Positions 53,176 to 61,434 of a stretch of DNA of 64,000 nucleotides are shown piece by piece (the first letter of the stretch is position 1; the number at the start of each line of letters is the position of its first letter). Position numbers and translations under genes: made by a program. The notes under the pieces were generated by a model. It was not told the origin of the DNA. It did not search any database and saw nothing but the letters and a program-made list of their open reading frames with translations. The DNA comes from JBFMGD01 sp040751775 (GTDB taxonomy: Bacteria; Bacillota; Dethiobacteria; DTU022): contig JBFMGD010000005.1 in NCBI GenBank assembly GCA_040751775.1, positions 34,065 through 98,064 on the forward strand, written 5' to 3'.

Positions 53176-53298
53176 TTATTTGCTTGCCTGATGGGGTGCC
53201 TCCCAAGGTTTTTCGTCATCTTCCTCGTGAACTCTCCTCACACCTGTGATTTTGCCTTCAATCACCGCCTTTTCTTCTAATAAACCCACGAGATACAT
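53176..53298 (-). CDS. small hypothetical protein downstream of the toxin gene
   Basis: A 40-codon minus-strand frame starting 17 bases past the ParE gene. It reads MYLVGLLEEKAVIEGKITG and then an acidic stretch HEEDDEKPW. GAGGAG lies directly before the ATG, so GTG three codons in may be the true start. It could be a third small gene of the toxin-antitoxin unit or chance. Confidence 0.3.
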   Translation of the reverse strand: MYLVGLLEEKAVIEGKITGVRRVHEEDDEKPWEAPHQASK

Positions 53299-53315
53299 CT
53301 CCTCAATATAAATAA

Positions 53316-53621
53316 TTACAGCAAAAATTTATAATCCCGTTTACCACTGATGATGCGCCGAATTTCCACTGTTTCATCATCCATTATTACGTAAAACACA
53401 AGGTAATTATCTATTATCAGCATTCTGTATCCCCGCCTCTCCAGGCGGCGATTTTTTGGAATTACTCCAATCTGTGGAAAGCCTTCAAGCTTAATTATAC
53501 TTTCATCAATTTTGTCAGTTAACTTAAAAGCGGCAGCCGGGTTGTCACTGGCTATATACTCAATTATTTCTGTCAGATCTTGCTCTGCAGCTTCAATGAT
53601 ACTAATTTTAAACTTTCTCAT
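53316..53621 (-). CDS. ParE/RelE-family toxin
   Basis: A 101-residue type II toxin. It has the ParE pattern EAAEQDLTEIIEYIASDNPAAA, then LEGFPQIG, RRLERRGYRMLI, and a C-terminal RRIISGKRDY. ParE members poison DNA gyrase; RelE relatives cut mRNA at the ribosome. It overlaps the antitoxin gene by 14 bases and is downstream of it, as expected for a co-translated pair. Confidence 0.88.
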   Translation of the reverse strand: MRKFKISIIEAAEQDLTEIIEYIASDNPAAAFKLTDKIDESIIKLEGFPQIGVIPKNRRLERRGYRMLIIDNYLVFYVIMDDETVEIRRIISGKRDYKFLL

Positions 53622-53886
53622 GGATTCGGCTCCGCAGCTCGGTCATGGCTTTCTTGTAAGGGCGTCTCTTGCCGGCGCTGCTCTGTTCTTCAGCTTCGTC
53701 CAACTTTTCATAGAGATCCAGCAATGCCTGCTGCTCCTCAAAAAGACGCTGGCTCATCACTACCAGGTGTGCGTTACCGTTCTTGGTAATAAAAACCGGC
53801 TTTTTCTCTTTAATGCAGATTTCTTCAATTTCCGGTGTCTTGTTTCGTAGATCTGATACAGGGCGAATGACGGGCACCACATTCAC
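53608..53886 (-). CDS. Phd/YefM-family antitoxin
   Basis: A 92-residue antitoxin. The N-terminal DNA-binding fold reads PVSDLRNKTPEI, followed by KEKKPVFITKNGNAHLVVMS, the Phd/YefM signature. The charged C-terminal tail should wrap the toxin. It normally represses its own operon. GGAGGTGAAT precedes the ATG. Confidence 0.88.
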   Translation of the reverse strand: MNVVPVIRPVSDLRNKTPEIEEICIKEKKPVFITKNGNAHLVVMSQRLFEEQQALLDLYEKLDEAEEQSSAGKRRPYKKAMTELRSRIHEKV

Positions 53887-53960
53887 CTCCGAACTTTTTA
53901 CTCATTATATCATAATTATGATAGGGCAGTATCGGCACCAGGCGCGAGTACAGGAAATGC

Positions 53961-54717
53961 ATGCTGCGCTTCACCGCCTGGCTGGAAGAAAGCTATAACC
54001 TGCAGAACCTGCGCAACATCAGCAGCAAGCACCTGGCGTATTATGCAAGGCACCTGCAGCAGAAAGGAAATTCGCCGGGCTACGTGATCAAAAACCTTTC
54101 CGCGATCCGCTACTACCACGACTAGCTTCCAAACCCGCGCTACTCCCTGGAACGCGACAACACCAGGCTGGGAGTCCCACGGCGGGTTCTACCGGGTGAC
54201 CGGTCGTGGACGGGCGAAGAGTTCCAGCAGTTGTGCGAAGCGGCTGCTCGTTCCGGAAACGAGTGGATTGCCGGTATCTTGATCCTGCAGCGGGAACTGG
54301 GGCTGCGTATCCACGAAGCGGTACGCATCTACACCATTGACGCAGCCCGAGCCTTGGTAAACGGGCACCTGGTGGTGAAAGGCAAGGGCGGCAAGGTGCG
54401 GCAGACAATACCGCTGGCCCCTCCGGCAAGGCAGGTATTGCGGCATGCCGCGGCACACGTCAAGCGGGGCGCCCGGCTCTTTGTGCCTGAAGGGGAAAAA
54501 GCCCACCTGGTGATTAAGCAAGTCCAGGATTTTATCCGCGAGAACCGCCCTCTCCGCAGCGGTGAGCAGCTCACCTCTACGGCCTGCGTTACGGCTATGC
54601 CCAGGGGCGCATGAAACAACTGGCGGCGTCCGGTTACCCGAAGACAAGTCCGAACTGCAGGTGGCCCGGGAGATGGGCCACAACCGCCGCCGGGTGACCC
54701 GCGGTTACACTATATAA
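53961..54717 (+). pseudogene. tyrosine recombinase (phage-type integrase), inactivated
   Basis: From ATG 53961 the frame reads an integrase SAM-like core-binding domain (LRFTAWLEESYNLQNL, YARHLQQKGNSPGYV) up to an in-frame TAG at 54123-54125. The same frame continues with the catalytic domain: Arg in ELGLRIHEAVR, Lys in VKGKGGKVRQTI. Two frameshifts follow: the His-x-x-Arg block HLYGLRYGYAQGRM is in one frame and the end EMGHNRRRVTRGYT, with the nucleophile Tyr, in another. Nonsense plus two shifts make it inactive. Confidence 0.85.
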
Positions 54718-54764
54718 GATAATAGCCCATTACTATTTAAGAGAGCATAAGAATTGAAAAGGTA

Positions 54765-54796
54765 AAAGCAAGGTTAAGACAAAGCAAGGTTAAGAC
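54765..54796. repeat. 16-base tandem duplication
   Basis: AAAGCAAGGTTAAGAC occurs twice without a gap, directly upstream of the -35 box of the next promoter. It may be a replication slippage product or a pair of binding sites. Confidence 0.7.
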
Positions 54797-54798
54797 AG

Positions 54799-54827
54799 TT
54801 GAGGGCCAGGCTCGCTCATGGTATAAT
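54799..54827 (+). promoter_or_regulatory. sigma-A-like promoter ahead of the nucleotidyltransferase pseudogene
   Basis: TTGAGG (54799-54804), a 17-base spacer and a perfect TATAAT (54822-54827), about 75 bases before the TTG start of the MNT gene. Confidence 0.7.
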
Positions 54828-54900
54828 CTAACAGTAAATTCGTGTTAGTAATAACACAGAGGCGTGGATATGGAATAATGATAGTCGGAGGTGAAATAAA

Positions 54901-55200
54901 TTGACAGAGGATGTTATTCTGAAAAAAGTAGAAGAGAAACTGGCAGAAATAAAAAGGCTTGGAGTAAATAGAATAGGAATTTTTGGCTCTTATACGAGAG
55001 ATGAGTAAAACGAAAATAGTGACATAGATTTTCTGGTACAATTTAACGCAGGCAAAAAAACATTTGATAATTACATGGACTTAAAGTTTTATCTAGAAGA
55101 TTTATTTAATCGTAAGGTTGATCTAGTTATTGCAGAAACTATTAAGCCAGATCTGAAAGCAATAATTTTAGGGAGTGTTAAGTATGCCAAGGGCGCTTAA
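54901..55200 (+). pseudogene. MNT-type minimal nucleotidyltransferase with premature stop
   Basis: The TTG-started frame reads a small polymerase-beta-like nucleotidyltransferase: RLGVNRIGIFGSYTRDE, then TAA at 55006-55008, then in the same frame NENSDIDFLVQF with the two catalytic Asp, and RKVDLVIAETIKPDL to a stop at 55200. Family members have a residue such as Gln at the stop position, so one base change (CAA to TAA) would explain it. These proteins act as antitoxins of HEPN toxins by AMPylation; no HEPN gene follows. Confidence 0.8.
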
Positions 55201-55220
55201 CACTTATCGAAGGTGATCCA

Positions 55221-55865
55221 GTGAAAGCTTACCAGTTTACAATTGAACTTGTGGGTATCGATCCACCGGTTTGGCGAAGAGTGATTATCCCTGCCGATGT
55301 CACATTCAGGCGCCTTCATGATACAATCCAGACTGCCATGGGTTGGTGGGATTATCACCTGTACGAATTTGAAATTCCTCAAGAAAAGCTGCGCATAACA
55401 AACAATGAAGAAGCCTTCGACGAATTCAAGTTCTACTCGGCCAAGTACAGGCGTAAGAAGCCGGCGGAAGAAGAAGATCCTCTCGGAGTTATTGGTAGGA
55501 TTATTGAAACAACAATCAGGCTGCCTCAAACCGTCAAGATAGATCAGTACTTGGTAAAATACAAGTCCTTTGAGTATGTTTACGACCTTGGCGATAACTG
55601 GCGGCATTTGATTGAGCTTGAGACAATCATTGATGACTACAAGTTCGGCTACCCGGTAATTCTCGACGGTGAGGGTGCATGCCCTCCTGAAGATGCCGGG
55701 GGTATCGGCGGTTATCAAGAGTTTCTCGAAGCATGGAACGACCCCGGGCATCCTGAACACGAGGAGATGCGGGAGTGGGGCGATGGCCAGCGTTATAGAA
55801 ATTTCGACATAGAATTCAATAATGGAATGCTAAAATCTTTCTTGAAGATTAAGAAGACAGAGTAA
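55221..55865 (+). CDS. plasmid pRiA4b ORF-3 family protein
   Basis: A 214-residue protein of the pRiA4b ORF-3/TnpR-like family, with YQFTIELVGIDPPVWRRV, FRRLHDTIQTAMGWWDYHLY, YDLGDNWRHLIELE and CPPEDAGGIGGY. Members sit on plasmids and mobile elements and their biochemical role is unknown. The GTG start has AAGGTGAT upstream. It appears intact among broken neighbours. Confidence 0.85.
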   Translation: MKAYQFTIELVGIDPPVWRRVIIPADVTFRRLHDTIQTAMGWWDYHLYEFEIPQEKLRITNNEEAFDEFKFYSAKYRRKKPAEEEDPLGVIGRIIETTIRLPQTVKIDQYLVKYKSFEYVYDLGDNWRHLIELETIIDDYKFGYPVILDGEGACPPEDAGGIGGYQEFLEAWNDPGHPEHEEMREWGDGQRYRNFDIEFNNGMLKSFLKIKKTE

Positions 55866-55899
55866 TCTATAACCGGAGCTGTTTTGTTATGAACGCAAA

Positions 55900-56217
55900 A
55901 GAACGTTTACTGAGCAGGCCCTGGAACTGTCGAAGATCAGCCTTTCCGATGTTGAAGCCATTCCAGCGATCGGTGAAGAGGCTTTGGCAATTGCAGTTTA
56001 CTGTTCGCTGAAGCATCAGGATGACTTTAAAAGGGCATTAGTTGCAGCTGTTAACCACAGCGGTGAGAGCGACAGCACTGGTGCTATTACCGGAAACATA
56101 CTTGGAGCGTATCTGGGGTTAAACAAGATCCCTGCAGTCTGGGTTGAACGAGTTGAATTGGAAGAGATCCTGACACGAATAGCAGATGACTTACTCATTG
56201 AACATCAGTTATCATGA
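55900..56217 (+). pseudogene. ADP-ribosylglycohydrolase C-terminal remnant
   Basis: A frame without a start reads EQALELSKISLSDVEAI, EEALAIAVYCSLKH, then the DraG-family metal motif NHSGESDSTGAITGNILGA and a C-terminal tail to 56217. The N-terminal two thirds, with the other metal ligands, are missing. A short out-of-frame ATG with a ribosome site at 55890 may be the old start region brought close by a deletion. Confidence 0.7.
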
Positions 56218-56232
56218 TATAAGAGGTGAATT

Positions 56233-56604
56233 ATGAAAGTATTCGCTTATGGCTCCAACCTTTCTCGAGAACGACTATTAAAACGTGTCCCGTCAGCGAA
56301 ATTTCTTGGCTGTGCCAGGCTTAATGGCTATCTGTTCCGCTTTCACAAAAGAAGTATTGATGGATCAGGCAAAGCAAATGCATTTTATACCGGCCGAGAT
56401 TCAGATTACGTTTGGGGAGCTGTCTTTGAATGTTCGTCAGAGGATATACAGGCACTTGATCGGGCCGAAGGGTTAGGTAGCGGTTACAATGAAGAGAATG
56501 CAACAGTGGCTTTTGAAGACGGTGTTGCCGCTCACGAATTCTGGCGGTCTAACTCTCACCGTCAACGGCGTTGCCGTTTGACCGTCAACCTGTCACATGG
56601 GTGA
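56233..56604 (+). CDS. gamma-glutamylcyclotransferase-like protein, 3' end replaced
   Basis: 123 codons. Residues 1 to about 98 match the GGCT/AIG2-like fold: FAYGSNLSRERLLKRVPSA at the start, then GAVFECSSEDIQALDRAEG with the likely catalytic Glu, and GYNEENATV. The last 25 residues are encoded by the inverted-repeat DNA at the border of the transposon and do not resemble the family, so the gene is probably truncated by that insertion. AAGAGGTGA precedes the ATG. Confidence 0.7.
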   Translation: MKVFAYGSNLSRERLLKRVPSAKFLGCARLNGYLFRFHKRSIDGSGKANAFYTGRDSDYVWGAVFECSSEDIQALDRAEGLGSGYNEENATVAFEDGVAAHEFWRSNSHRQRRCRLTVNLSHG

Positions 56605-56618
56605 GAGTTAAACCGCCA
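56542..56618. repeat. nested inverted repeat at the left border of the transposon pair
   Basis: A 19-base arm at 56542-56560 pairs with 56600-56618 (18 of 19). The 39-base loop has a second inverted repeat (GTCAACGGC with GCCGTTTGAC) and a repeated CCGTCAAC. The structure lies 20 bases from the minus-strand ATPase gene and marks the place where the cyclotransferase gene loses similarity, so it may be a transposon end. Confidence 0.6.
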
Positions 56619-56638
56619 TTCATCTTTAAAAGTTATGC

Positions 56639-57430
56639 TTAACCGGTACCCCGCTGCCGGTCGTAATCAGCAAGTACCCTCACGATATGCGATTCCTCGA
56701 TAACTTCATGGCCGCGCTGGATTGCGTCATACAACCCCTGGGTACAGATTTGATTGATCAGGCGGGGGATACCCTGGCTGCCGGCATGCACTTGAACCAT
56801 GGCGCTTTCCGAGAACACCGGGGTAGATAGACCGGCTGCACTTATCTGGTGGCGGATGTACTGGGCGGTCTCTGCGGAGTCGAGCCCGCTTAAATGATAA
56901 CGCAGCGGTATCCTCTGGGCAATTGCCTCGTATTTTTTCAAACGCAAGACCCGCCTCAACTCCGACTGTCCCACCAGGATCAGCGGAAAAAGTGAACAAG
57001 AGTCCATCTGGTGGCCCACCACGAAGCGCAGCTCGCCTAACATGGTGTCGCTCATCTCCTGTGCTTCGTCCACCACGACGACTAGGGCTTTGTCCCCTTG
57101 GTCCCGCCGTGTTTCCAGGGCTTCCGTCCAGAGCTGCTTAGCCTTAGGCAACGCAAAAGGCGGCACCTCGCCCACCTGCCTCAAAAGTTCTGCGTAGAAA
57201 TCCCGGGGTTTCAAGTTGGATTTGGCGATGTAGACGGGGTGATAGAGCTTGGAATCTAGATTCTGAAACAGCCGGCGGATAAGGGTGGATTTGCCGCTAC
57301 CTACCTCCCCGGTTAAAAGGCCCAGGTAACGGTTTTCCACCATCAGTTGCAAACGCGCCAGCGCTTCCCTGTGACTCCGTGATTCAAAAAGAGCGGATAC
57401 TTCAATCTGGCGGCTAAAGGGTTCGGTCAC
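56639..57430 (-). CDS. transposon AAA+ ATPase, ExeA/TnsC-like (copy 1)
   Basis: A 263-residue ATPase with Walker A GEVGSGKST, Walker B VVVVDEAQEM and sensor region LILVGQSELRR. Such proteins accompany DDE transposases in two-gene transposons of the IS21/Tn552/Tn7-like world and guide target choice, like MuB or TnsC. The GTG start overlaps the stop of the upstream transposase (GTGA). It is about as long as the family requires, so intact, although its transposase is not. Confidence 0.85.
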   Translation of the reverse strand: MTEPFSRQIEVSALFESRSHREALARLQLMVENRYLGLLTGEVGSGKSTLIRRLFQNLDSKLYHPVYIAKSNLKPRDFYAELLRQVGEVPPFALPKAKQLWTEALETRRDQGDKALVVVVDEAQEMSDTMLGELRFVVGHQMDSCSLFPLILVGQSELRRVLRLKKYEAIAQRIPLRYHLSGLDSAETAQYIRHQISAAGLSTPVFSESAMVQVHAGSQGIPRLINQICTQGLYDAIQRGHEVIEESHIVRVLADYDRQRGTG

Positions 57431-58022
57431 GATTTTTGTTCCCCCTTCCCGGCGAAGCTCAAAGGCTCTTTTACCAGTTCCTGTTGCCGTTTCTTCTCCG
57501 CCGCCTCAAAGAAGGACACCTCATCAGTTACCGGCGCCTTCTTTTCCGCCTCTTTTGCATTTACCCGGCGGTGGCGCGGGCGGTTCAGTTCCAGGGGCAA
57601 GGCATTGTCGTAGCGCTGGTTGCTGTGCCAGACTTGAATCAAAGAAAGGTCGAAGGGGTCAAAACGTAAACTCACTGTCTTGCCGACCAACGCTAGATCC
57701 ACTTCGTAAAGGTTGCCGGCCACCTTTACACAACCGGTCTTGTCTACCCTACGCTCTTCTTCCCACAAGAATATATCTACCAGCTCAGTCACCGGGATAC
57801 GACGGGGTTCCCGTTTGCTTTTGCCAAGCCTTGCTTTCGGGGTTTCACCGGTGCCGCCGTGCACCCGCACGTGGTAGTATCCGTCCAGCCAGGCGGCCAA
57901 AGCCCGGTTAAGCTCTTCTAACGTCGATATTTTACCGTTTTCGATCTGCTGGTACGCTTCCGGCTTGAAGCTGGTGTCGATGAACCTGAACAGACGTTCA
58001 ACTTTTCCGGTGTTATGTGAAG
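57427..58022 (-). pseudogene. DDE transposase, C-terminal part only (copy 1)
   Basis: Minus-strand remnant that starts at the palindrome and reads GKVERLFRFIDTSF, with the last catalytic Glu, then TLEELNRALAAWLDGYYH, a Mu-type C-terminal barrel (VDKTGCVKVAGNLYEVD) and a basic tail. The first two catalytic Asp and the DNA-binding domains are missing. The open frame continues beyond the palindrome into the other copy's antisense strand, to 58122, which is meaningless. Its stop overlaps the ATPase start. Confidence 0.8.
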
Positions 58023-58038
58023 CTTCACATAACACCGG
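58007..58038. repeat. perfect 32-bp palindrome joining two truncated transposases
   Basis: Every base from 58007 to 58038 pairs with its mirror partner around the centre of AAGCTT, and four more T/A pairs extend it after one mismatch (58003-58042). Read on either strand it encodes PVLCEASHNTG, so both truncated transposases begin with the same residues. This is the junction of an inverted fusion. Confidence 0.9.
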
Positions 58039-58618
58039 TAAACCGGAACGTTTTAACCGTGTGGTTGATGCTTTTCTTAGTGAAGCCTCTTTAGAGAAAC
58101 CCAAAACATTAGAAGAACTCAACAGGCTGTTCTGGGTTTGGCTCGAAGAGTGCTACCAGAACAAGCCTCACAGCGCTTTAGAGGGCAAAAGCCCCGCGGC
58201 TGCTTACCGCGGTGACAAAAAAGCGCTGAAATTCTTAGATCCTGAAATCATCACAGACGCCTTCCTGCACTGTGAAGAGCGAAAGGTTGATAAAGCCGGC
58301 TGCATCAGTTTCCAGGGTGAAAAATATGAAGTCGGCTTAAACTTTATCGGGTGCAAGGTGGATGTTGTCTTTGATCCGGCGGATATTAGCCAGCTGACGA
58401 TCGAATATCAAGGACACCCGTCCTGGACAGCCAAACGGCTGGTTATCGGAGAGAGGACCGGACCGCAGCCAGTACTGCCTCCACACTTGCTGCCCCAACC
58501 GGCTCAAACATCGCGGCTGCTTACCGCGGCGGCCAAACAGAATGAAAAACGTAAAGCCCAACAGACCCCTGCTGTTACCTACAGAACAGTTAGAAAGGAC
58601 GGTGAGGGTAATGATTGA
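58023..58618 (+). pseudogene. DDE transposase, C-terminal part only (copy 2)
   Basis: Plus-strand counterpart of the minus-strand remnant. After the palindrome it reads GKPERFNRVVDAFL with the last catalytic Glu, TLEELNRLFWVWLEECY, PHSALEGKSPAAAY and a Mu-type C-terminal domain (VDKAGCISFQGEKYEVG). It lacks the N-terminal half. It is clearly diverged from copy 1, so the two came from different though related transposons. An upstream open frame from 57965 is antisense to copy 1 and not part of it. Confidence 0.8.
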
Positions 58619-59411
58619 GACTTTCTATGGACTGACCAACACCCCCTTTTCCAGAGATATCCCCACCGAGCATCTCTACCCTTCTATCATGATGGAAGAG
58701 GTCTTAGGCCGGCTGGAGCACGCGGCACAGCGCCAGCTGTTTGCCGTGGTGACCGGTGATTGCGGTACGGGCAAAACCACGACTATCCGGCGTCTTAAGG
58801 AAACCTTGGATCCGGCTAAATTCATGATGATGTACCTGGCAGATTCTAAATTAACTCCAAGGCATTTCTACAAAGGACTGCTGGAACAGTTAGGTTGTGA
58901 GGCCAAATTCTACCGCGGGGATGCCAAGCGCCAGCTGCACCGGGAAATTGAACTCATGCGGGGTATCCACAGCCTGCAGCCGGTTGTGGTTGTCGACGAG
59001 GCCCATCTGCTTGACCGGGAGATGCTGGAGGAAGTGAGATTCTTACTTAACATTAAAATGGATGCCCAGAGCCCCATGTCCTTGATCTTAGTCGGTCAAA
59101 GCGAACTGATGGACAGGTTCCGGCTCCAGGCCTATGCCGCTATCCGTCAGCGTATTGATCTGCAGTGTAGGTTAAACCATTATGACCGGGCCCAAGTGGG
59201 GGACTATATCAAGCGGCACCTGACATATGCCGGCGCCGAACATGATATCTTCTCAGACGGCGCTGTAGATGAGATTTTCCGCTACTCCAGCGGTGCCGCC
59301 AGGTTGGTAAACAAAGTATGTACCCATTGCCTGCTCTACGGCGCTCAAAATGGACGCCGGATCATAGATGACCATATGGTCAAGCTGGTGATCGATGGGG
59401 AGTTGCTTTAA
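58611..59411 (+). CDS. transposon AAA+ ATPase, ExeA/TnsC-like (copy 2)
   Basis: About 266 residues: the ExeA-type opening ETFYGLTNTPFSRDIPTEHLY, Walker A GDCGTGKTT, Walker B VVVVDEAHLLD, LILVGQSELMDRF and the C-terminal GAARLVNKVCTHCL. ATG 58611 is chosen because the longer frame overlaps the transposase. It overlaps the transposase stop by eight bases. Full length and apparently functional; it shares motifs with copy 1 but is diverged. Confidence 0.87.
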   Translation: MIETFYGLTNTPFSRDIPTEHLYPSIMMEEVLGRLEHAAQRQLFAVVTGDCGTGKTTTIRRLKETLDPAKFMMMYLADSKLTPRHFYKGLLEQLGCEAKFYRGDAKRQLHREIELMRGIHSLQPVVVVDEAHLLDREMLEEVRFLLNIKMDAQSPMSLILVGQSELMDRFRLQAYAAIRQRIDLQCRLNHYDRAQVGDYIKRHLTYAGAEHDIFSDGAVDEIFRYSSGAARLVNKVCTHCLLYGAQNGRRIIDDHMVKLVIDGELL

Positions 59412-59441
59412 CTCGGGTGAAAAAACAAAAAAAGAGGTTTA

Positions 59442-59711
59442 ATGCAAATGCGGGATAACCGCGAGCCGGTTTACGATGATGTTACGCTTGCCCTAATAGA
59501 GGAGCAGAAAACTGCTGAACTTGTGAAGGCCCTGGTCGAATACGCTAAAACCCTTGAAAACATGGTTGTAGAGCTACGCAAGTGGGTAAATGCCTTAACA
59601 CCACCAGGGAAATCAGAACCTTTCCCTGATCTTCACGGTGACATTTACGAGGTGTTTTACGACTACCCGGCATATCAAAGATTCAAAAAACTCTTTGGGA
59701 TCTTGGAGTAA
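59442..59711 (+). CDS. small hypothetical protein following the transposon ATPase
   Basis: An 89-residue protein, 30 bases after the ATPase with an AGAGG ribosome site. It is predicted mostly helical, with a possible short coiled region AELVKALVEYAKTLENMVVE. Its close spacing suggests it is the third gene of transposon copy 2. The family was not recognised. Confidence 0.65.
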   Translation: MQMRDNREPVYDDVTLALIEEQKTAELVKALVEYAKTLENMVVELRKWVNALTPPGKSEPFPDLHGDIYEVFYDYPAYQRFKKLFGILE

Positions 59712-59828
59712 AAAGAACCCTGTCTGAAAATCTCCTTTTTGAATGTCACAGAGGGGATCGCTGAGTGTTATCCCCGTAGTGGATCACTTTTTCCCTGGCG
59801 GGTGGATCAGTAACAAGGAGAGGACGAA

Positions 59829-60032
59829 ATGATTGAAGGATATTTGAAAAAAAATGATAACGGCAGGTACGGTATCTGTGACCTTATTGATTTAACGTGT
59901 GGGAAGCAGGTGGAAGTGAAAACACCTTTCGGCTGGATGTGGATGCGGGTTGAGCATGACGGGTCTGACTACTATTTTGTTGGCAACGGGCTGTCTTTCT
60001 ATCCTAAAAGGGTTTATGTCCGATATTCTTAG
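59829..60032 (+). CDS. small protein, probably DUF5348 family
   Basis: A 67-residue protein: MIEGYLKKNDNGRYGICD, CGKQVEV, WMRVEHDGSDYYFVGNG. The pattern of a short beta-rich fold resembles DUF5348 proteins, which occur on mobile elements and have no known role. An AAGGAGAGG site precedes the ATG by five to eight bases. Confidence 0.65.
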   Translation: MIEGYLKKNDNGRYGICDLIDLTCGKQVEVKTPFGWMWMRVEHDGSDYYFVGNGLSFYPKRVYVRYS

Positions 60033-60113
60033 GAAGTTCCTAAGGAAGTAGTTTATGGCCGCTTATTCCGTCAAACTGTGGACAATTAACAGCATCTATT
60101 ACCGGACATTAAG

Positions 60114-60830
60114 GGGCAGCAGTAACACCACATGGCGGTAAATGGACTCACGCCAACCAGTTAAGCAATCTTACAAGTGTACATTCAAATTACACTTCCC
60201 AAGTTCCAGCCGTCAGATTCAAAGATAATATTGTAGGTATCACCTGCCTATCTTTTTGTAAATGGCAAAGAACGTGCTCTAAAAACCAAAATGAGACGCC
60301 ATACACCCCCGAGGGTAGGCTGCTATATATTAATCGGTCCAAGAAAAAACCTCTAATGGTAAGGGCCGACGAATTATTAGCAATGCCAACGTCTCTGAAA
60401 ACATTGGCTTATAACACGAATACCATTTACAATTTCGAATTCTACCTTAACCGACCCTACGTATTTAACCGGGATAAGGGAAAATGCCGTATATGTGGAA
60501 CAAACTTATGGAATGACAACATTAGGTTTCACCATAACAGTCCCAAGTTACCACTGGAGAAAGTTAATCGGGTGTCAAACCTTTCGTGCACATGTAACAG
60601 TTGCCATAAGAAAATCCACAGCACAACTGACTATTCGTTCTTAGGAAATATAACCTGGAACAAAATTCTGAAGTTCCGAGAAAAGCTGGACAAAGTCGCA
60701 TAAGACCAGTTCAAGAATGGTCAACGCATGATGGAGCGCCGTATGACTTGAAAGGGTCACGTACGGTGCGAAGTGGGGGAAAACGGCTCCTAACGAATAA
60801 TGTCGAGGATGTCCGTTACCTATCACTATC
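60114..60830 (+). mobile_element. group II intron 3' remnant with maturase/HNH tail
   Basis: A startless frame (60114-60703) matches the end of a group II intron protein: ETPYTPEGRLLYINRSKKKP, VRADELLAMPTSLKTLAYN, then an HNH endonuclease domain (DKGKCRICGTN, RFHHNSPKLPLEKVN, CNSCHKKIHS). It is followed by RNA domain V (GAGCGCCGTATGA, GAAAGGGTCACGTACGGTGC, about 60733-60770) and a domain VI-like hairpin ending near TTACCTATCACTAT (about 60829). The reverse transcriptase core and the intron's 5' half are gone, so it cannot move on its own. Confidence 0.8.
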
Positions 60831-60832
60831 AG

Positions 60833-61405
60833 ATGGGTCTTTCCCGTGAAGGCGGCGGTGACAGTGGAGTGGGCAACCGGCAGTTTAAGATGCTGCCGGA
60901 GTACATGTCCGATACCGCGCACCGGGGCAGGATCGTCTTTGTCGGCCTGACGAACCGGCCCGACCTGATCGATTCCGCCTTGAAGCGGTCCGGGCGGTTT
61001 GACCGGATCGTGCCGATCCTGCCCCCGGAAGAGGAGCAGCGCGCCGCCATCTTCACCGCTATTTTCAAACGGTACGCCATCAGGCACAGTCTTGGGCCGG
61101 GCGATCTGAAAGCCGTGGCCGGGACAACCGAGCACTATACCGGGGCGGACCTGGAGGCCGTGGTGCTCAAAGCCTTCGAGGTATCCCAAAACCGCGGTGC
61201 CCTTGAGGTGACAAAAGCGGATCTCGAGCACGTTGTATCCATGTACCGCTTAAACAAGGCCAGCCAGGAGGACTATATCAGGCTGGCGCTGCGGGAGTGC
61301 AAGTTTATAGATGACCTGCCTCCGAAATACCGCGACAGTGCGAAGCGTGAGCCCGACCGGGGTCTGGACACGCCTCGCGGTGTGCCGCGCCGCCGGCGCG
61401 AGTAG
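60833..61405 (+). pseudogene. AAA+ ATPase, C-terminal part, interrupted by the group II intron
   Basis: After the intron end the frame reads MGLSREGGGDSGVGNRQF, GLTNRPDLIDSALKRSGRFD (sensor 1 and arginine finger region), the small AAA domain (EHYTGADLEAVVLKAFEVS) and a basic end. Walker A and Walker B, normally upstream, are absent, and the intron's 5' side gives no trace of them. The nearest ATG (60800) lies within intron sequence. Similar to FtsH/CDC48-like ATPases found next to DUF3150 genes. Confidence 0.75.
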
Positions 61406-61434
61406 TTAACTAATTTTTGAAGGAGGTTTTATGG

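Noticed and set aside
57965..58022. Transposase copy 2 starting at ATG 57965 (and copy 1 at 58122)
   Set aside because: The extra codons are the antisense strand of the other copy across the palindrome. They do not resemble transposase.
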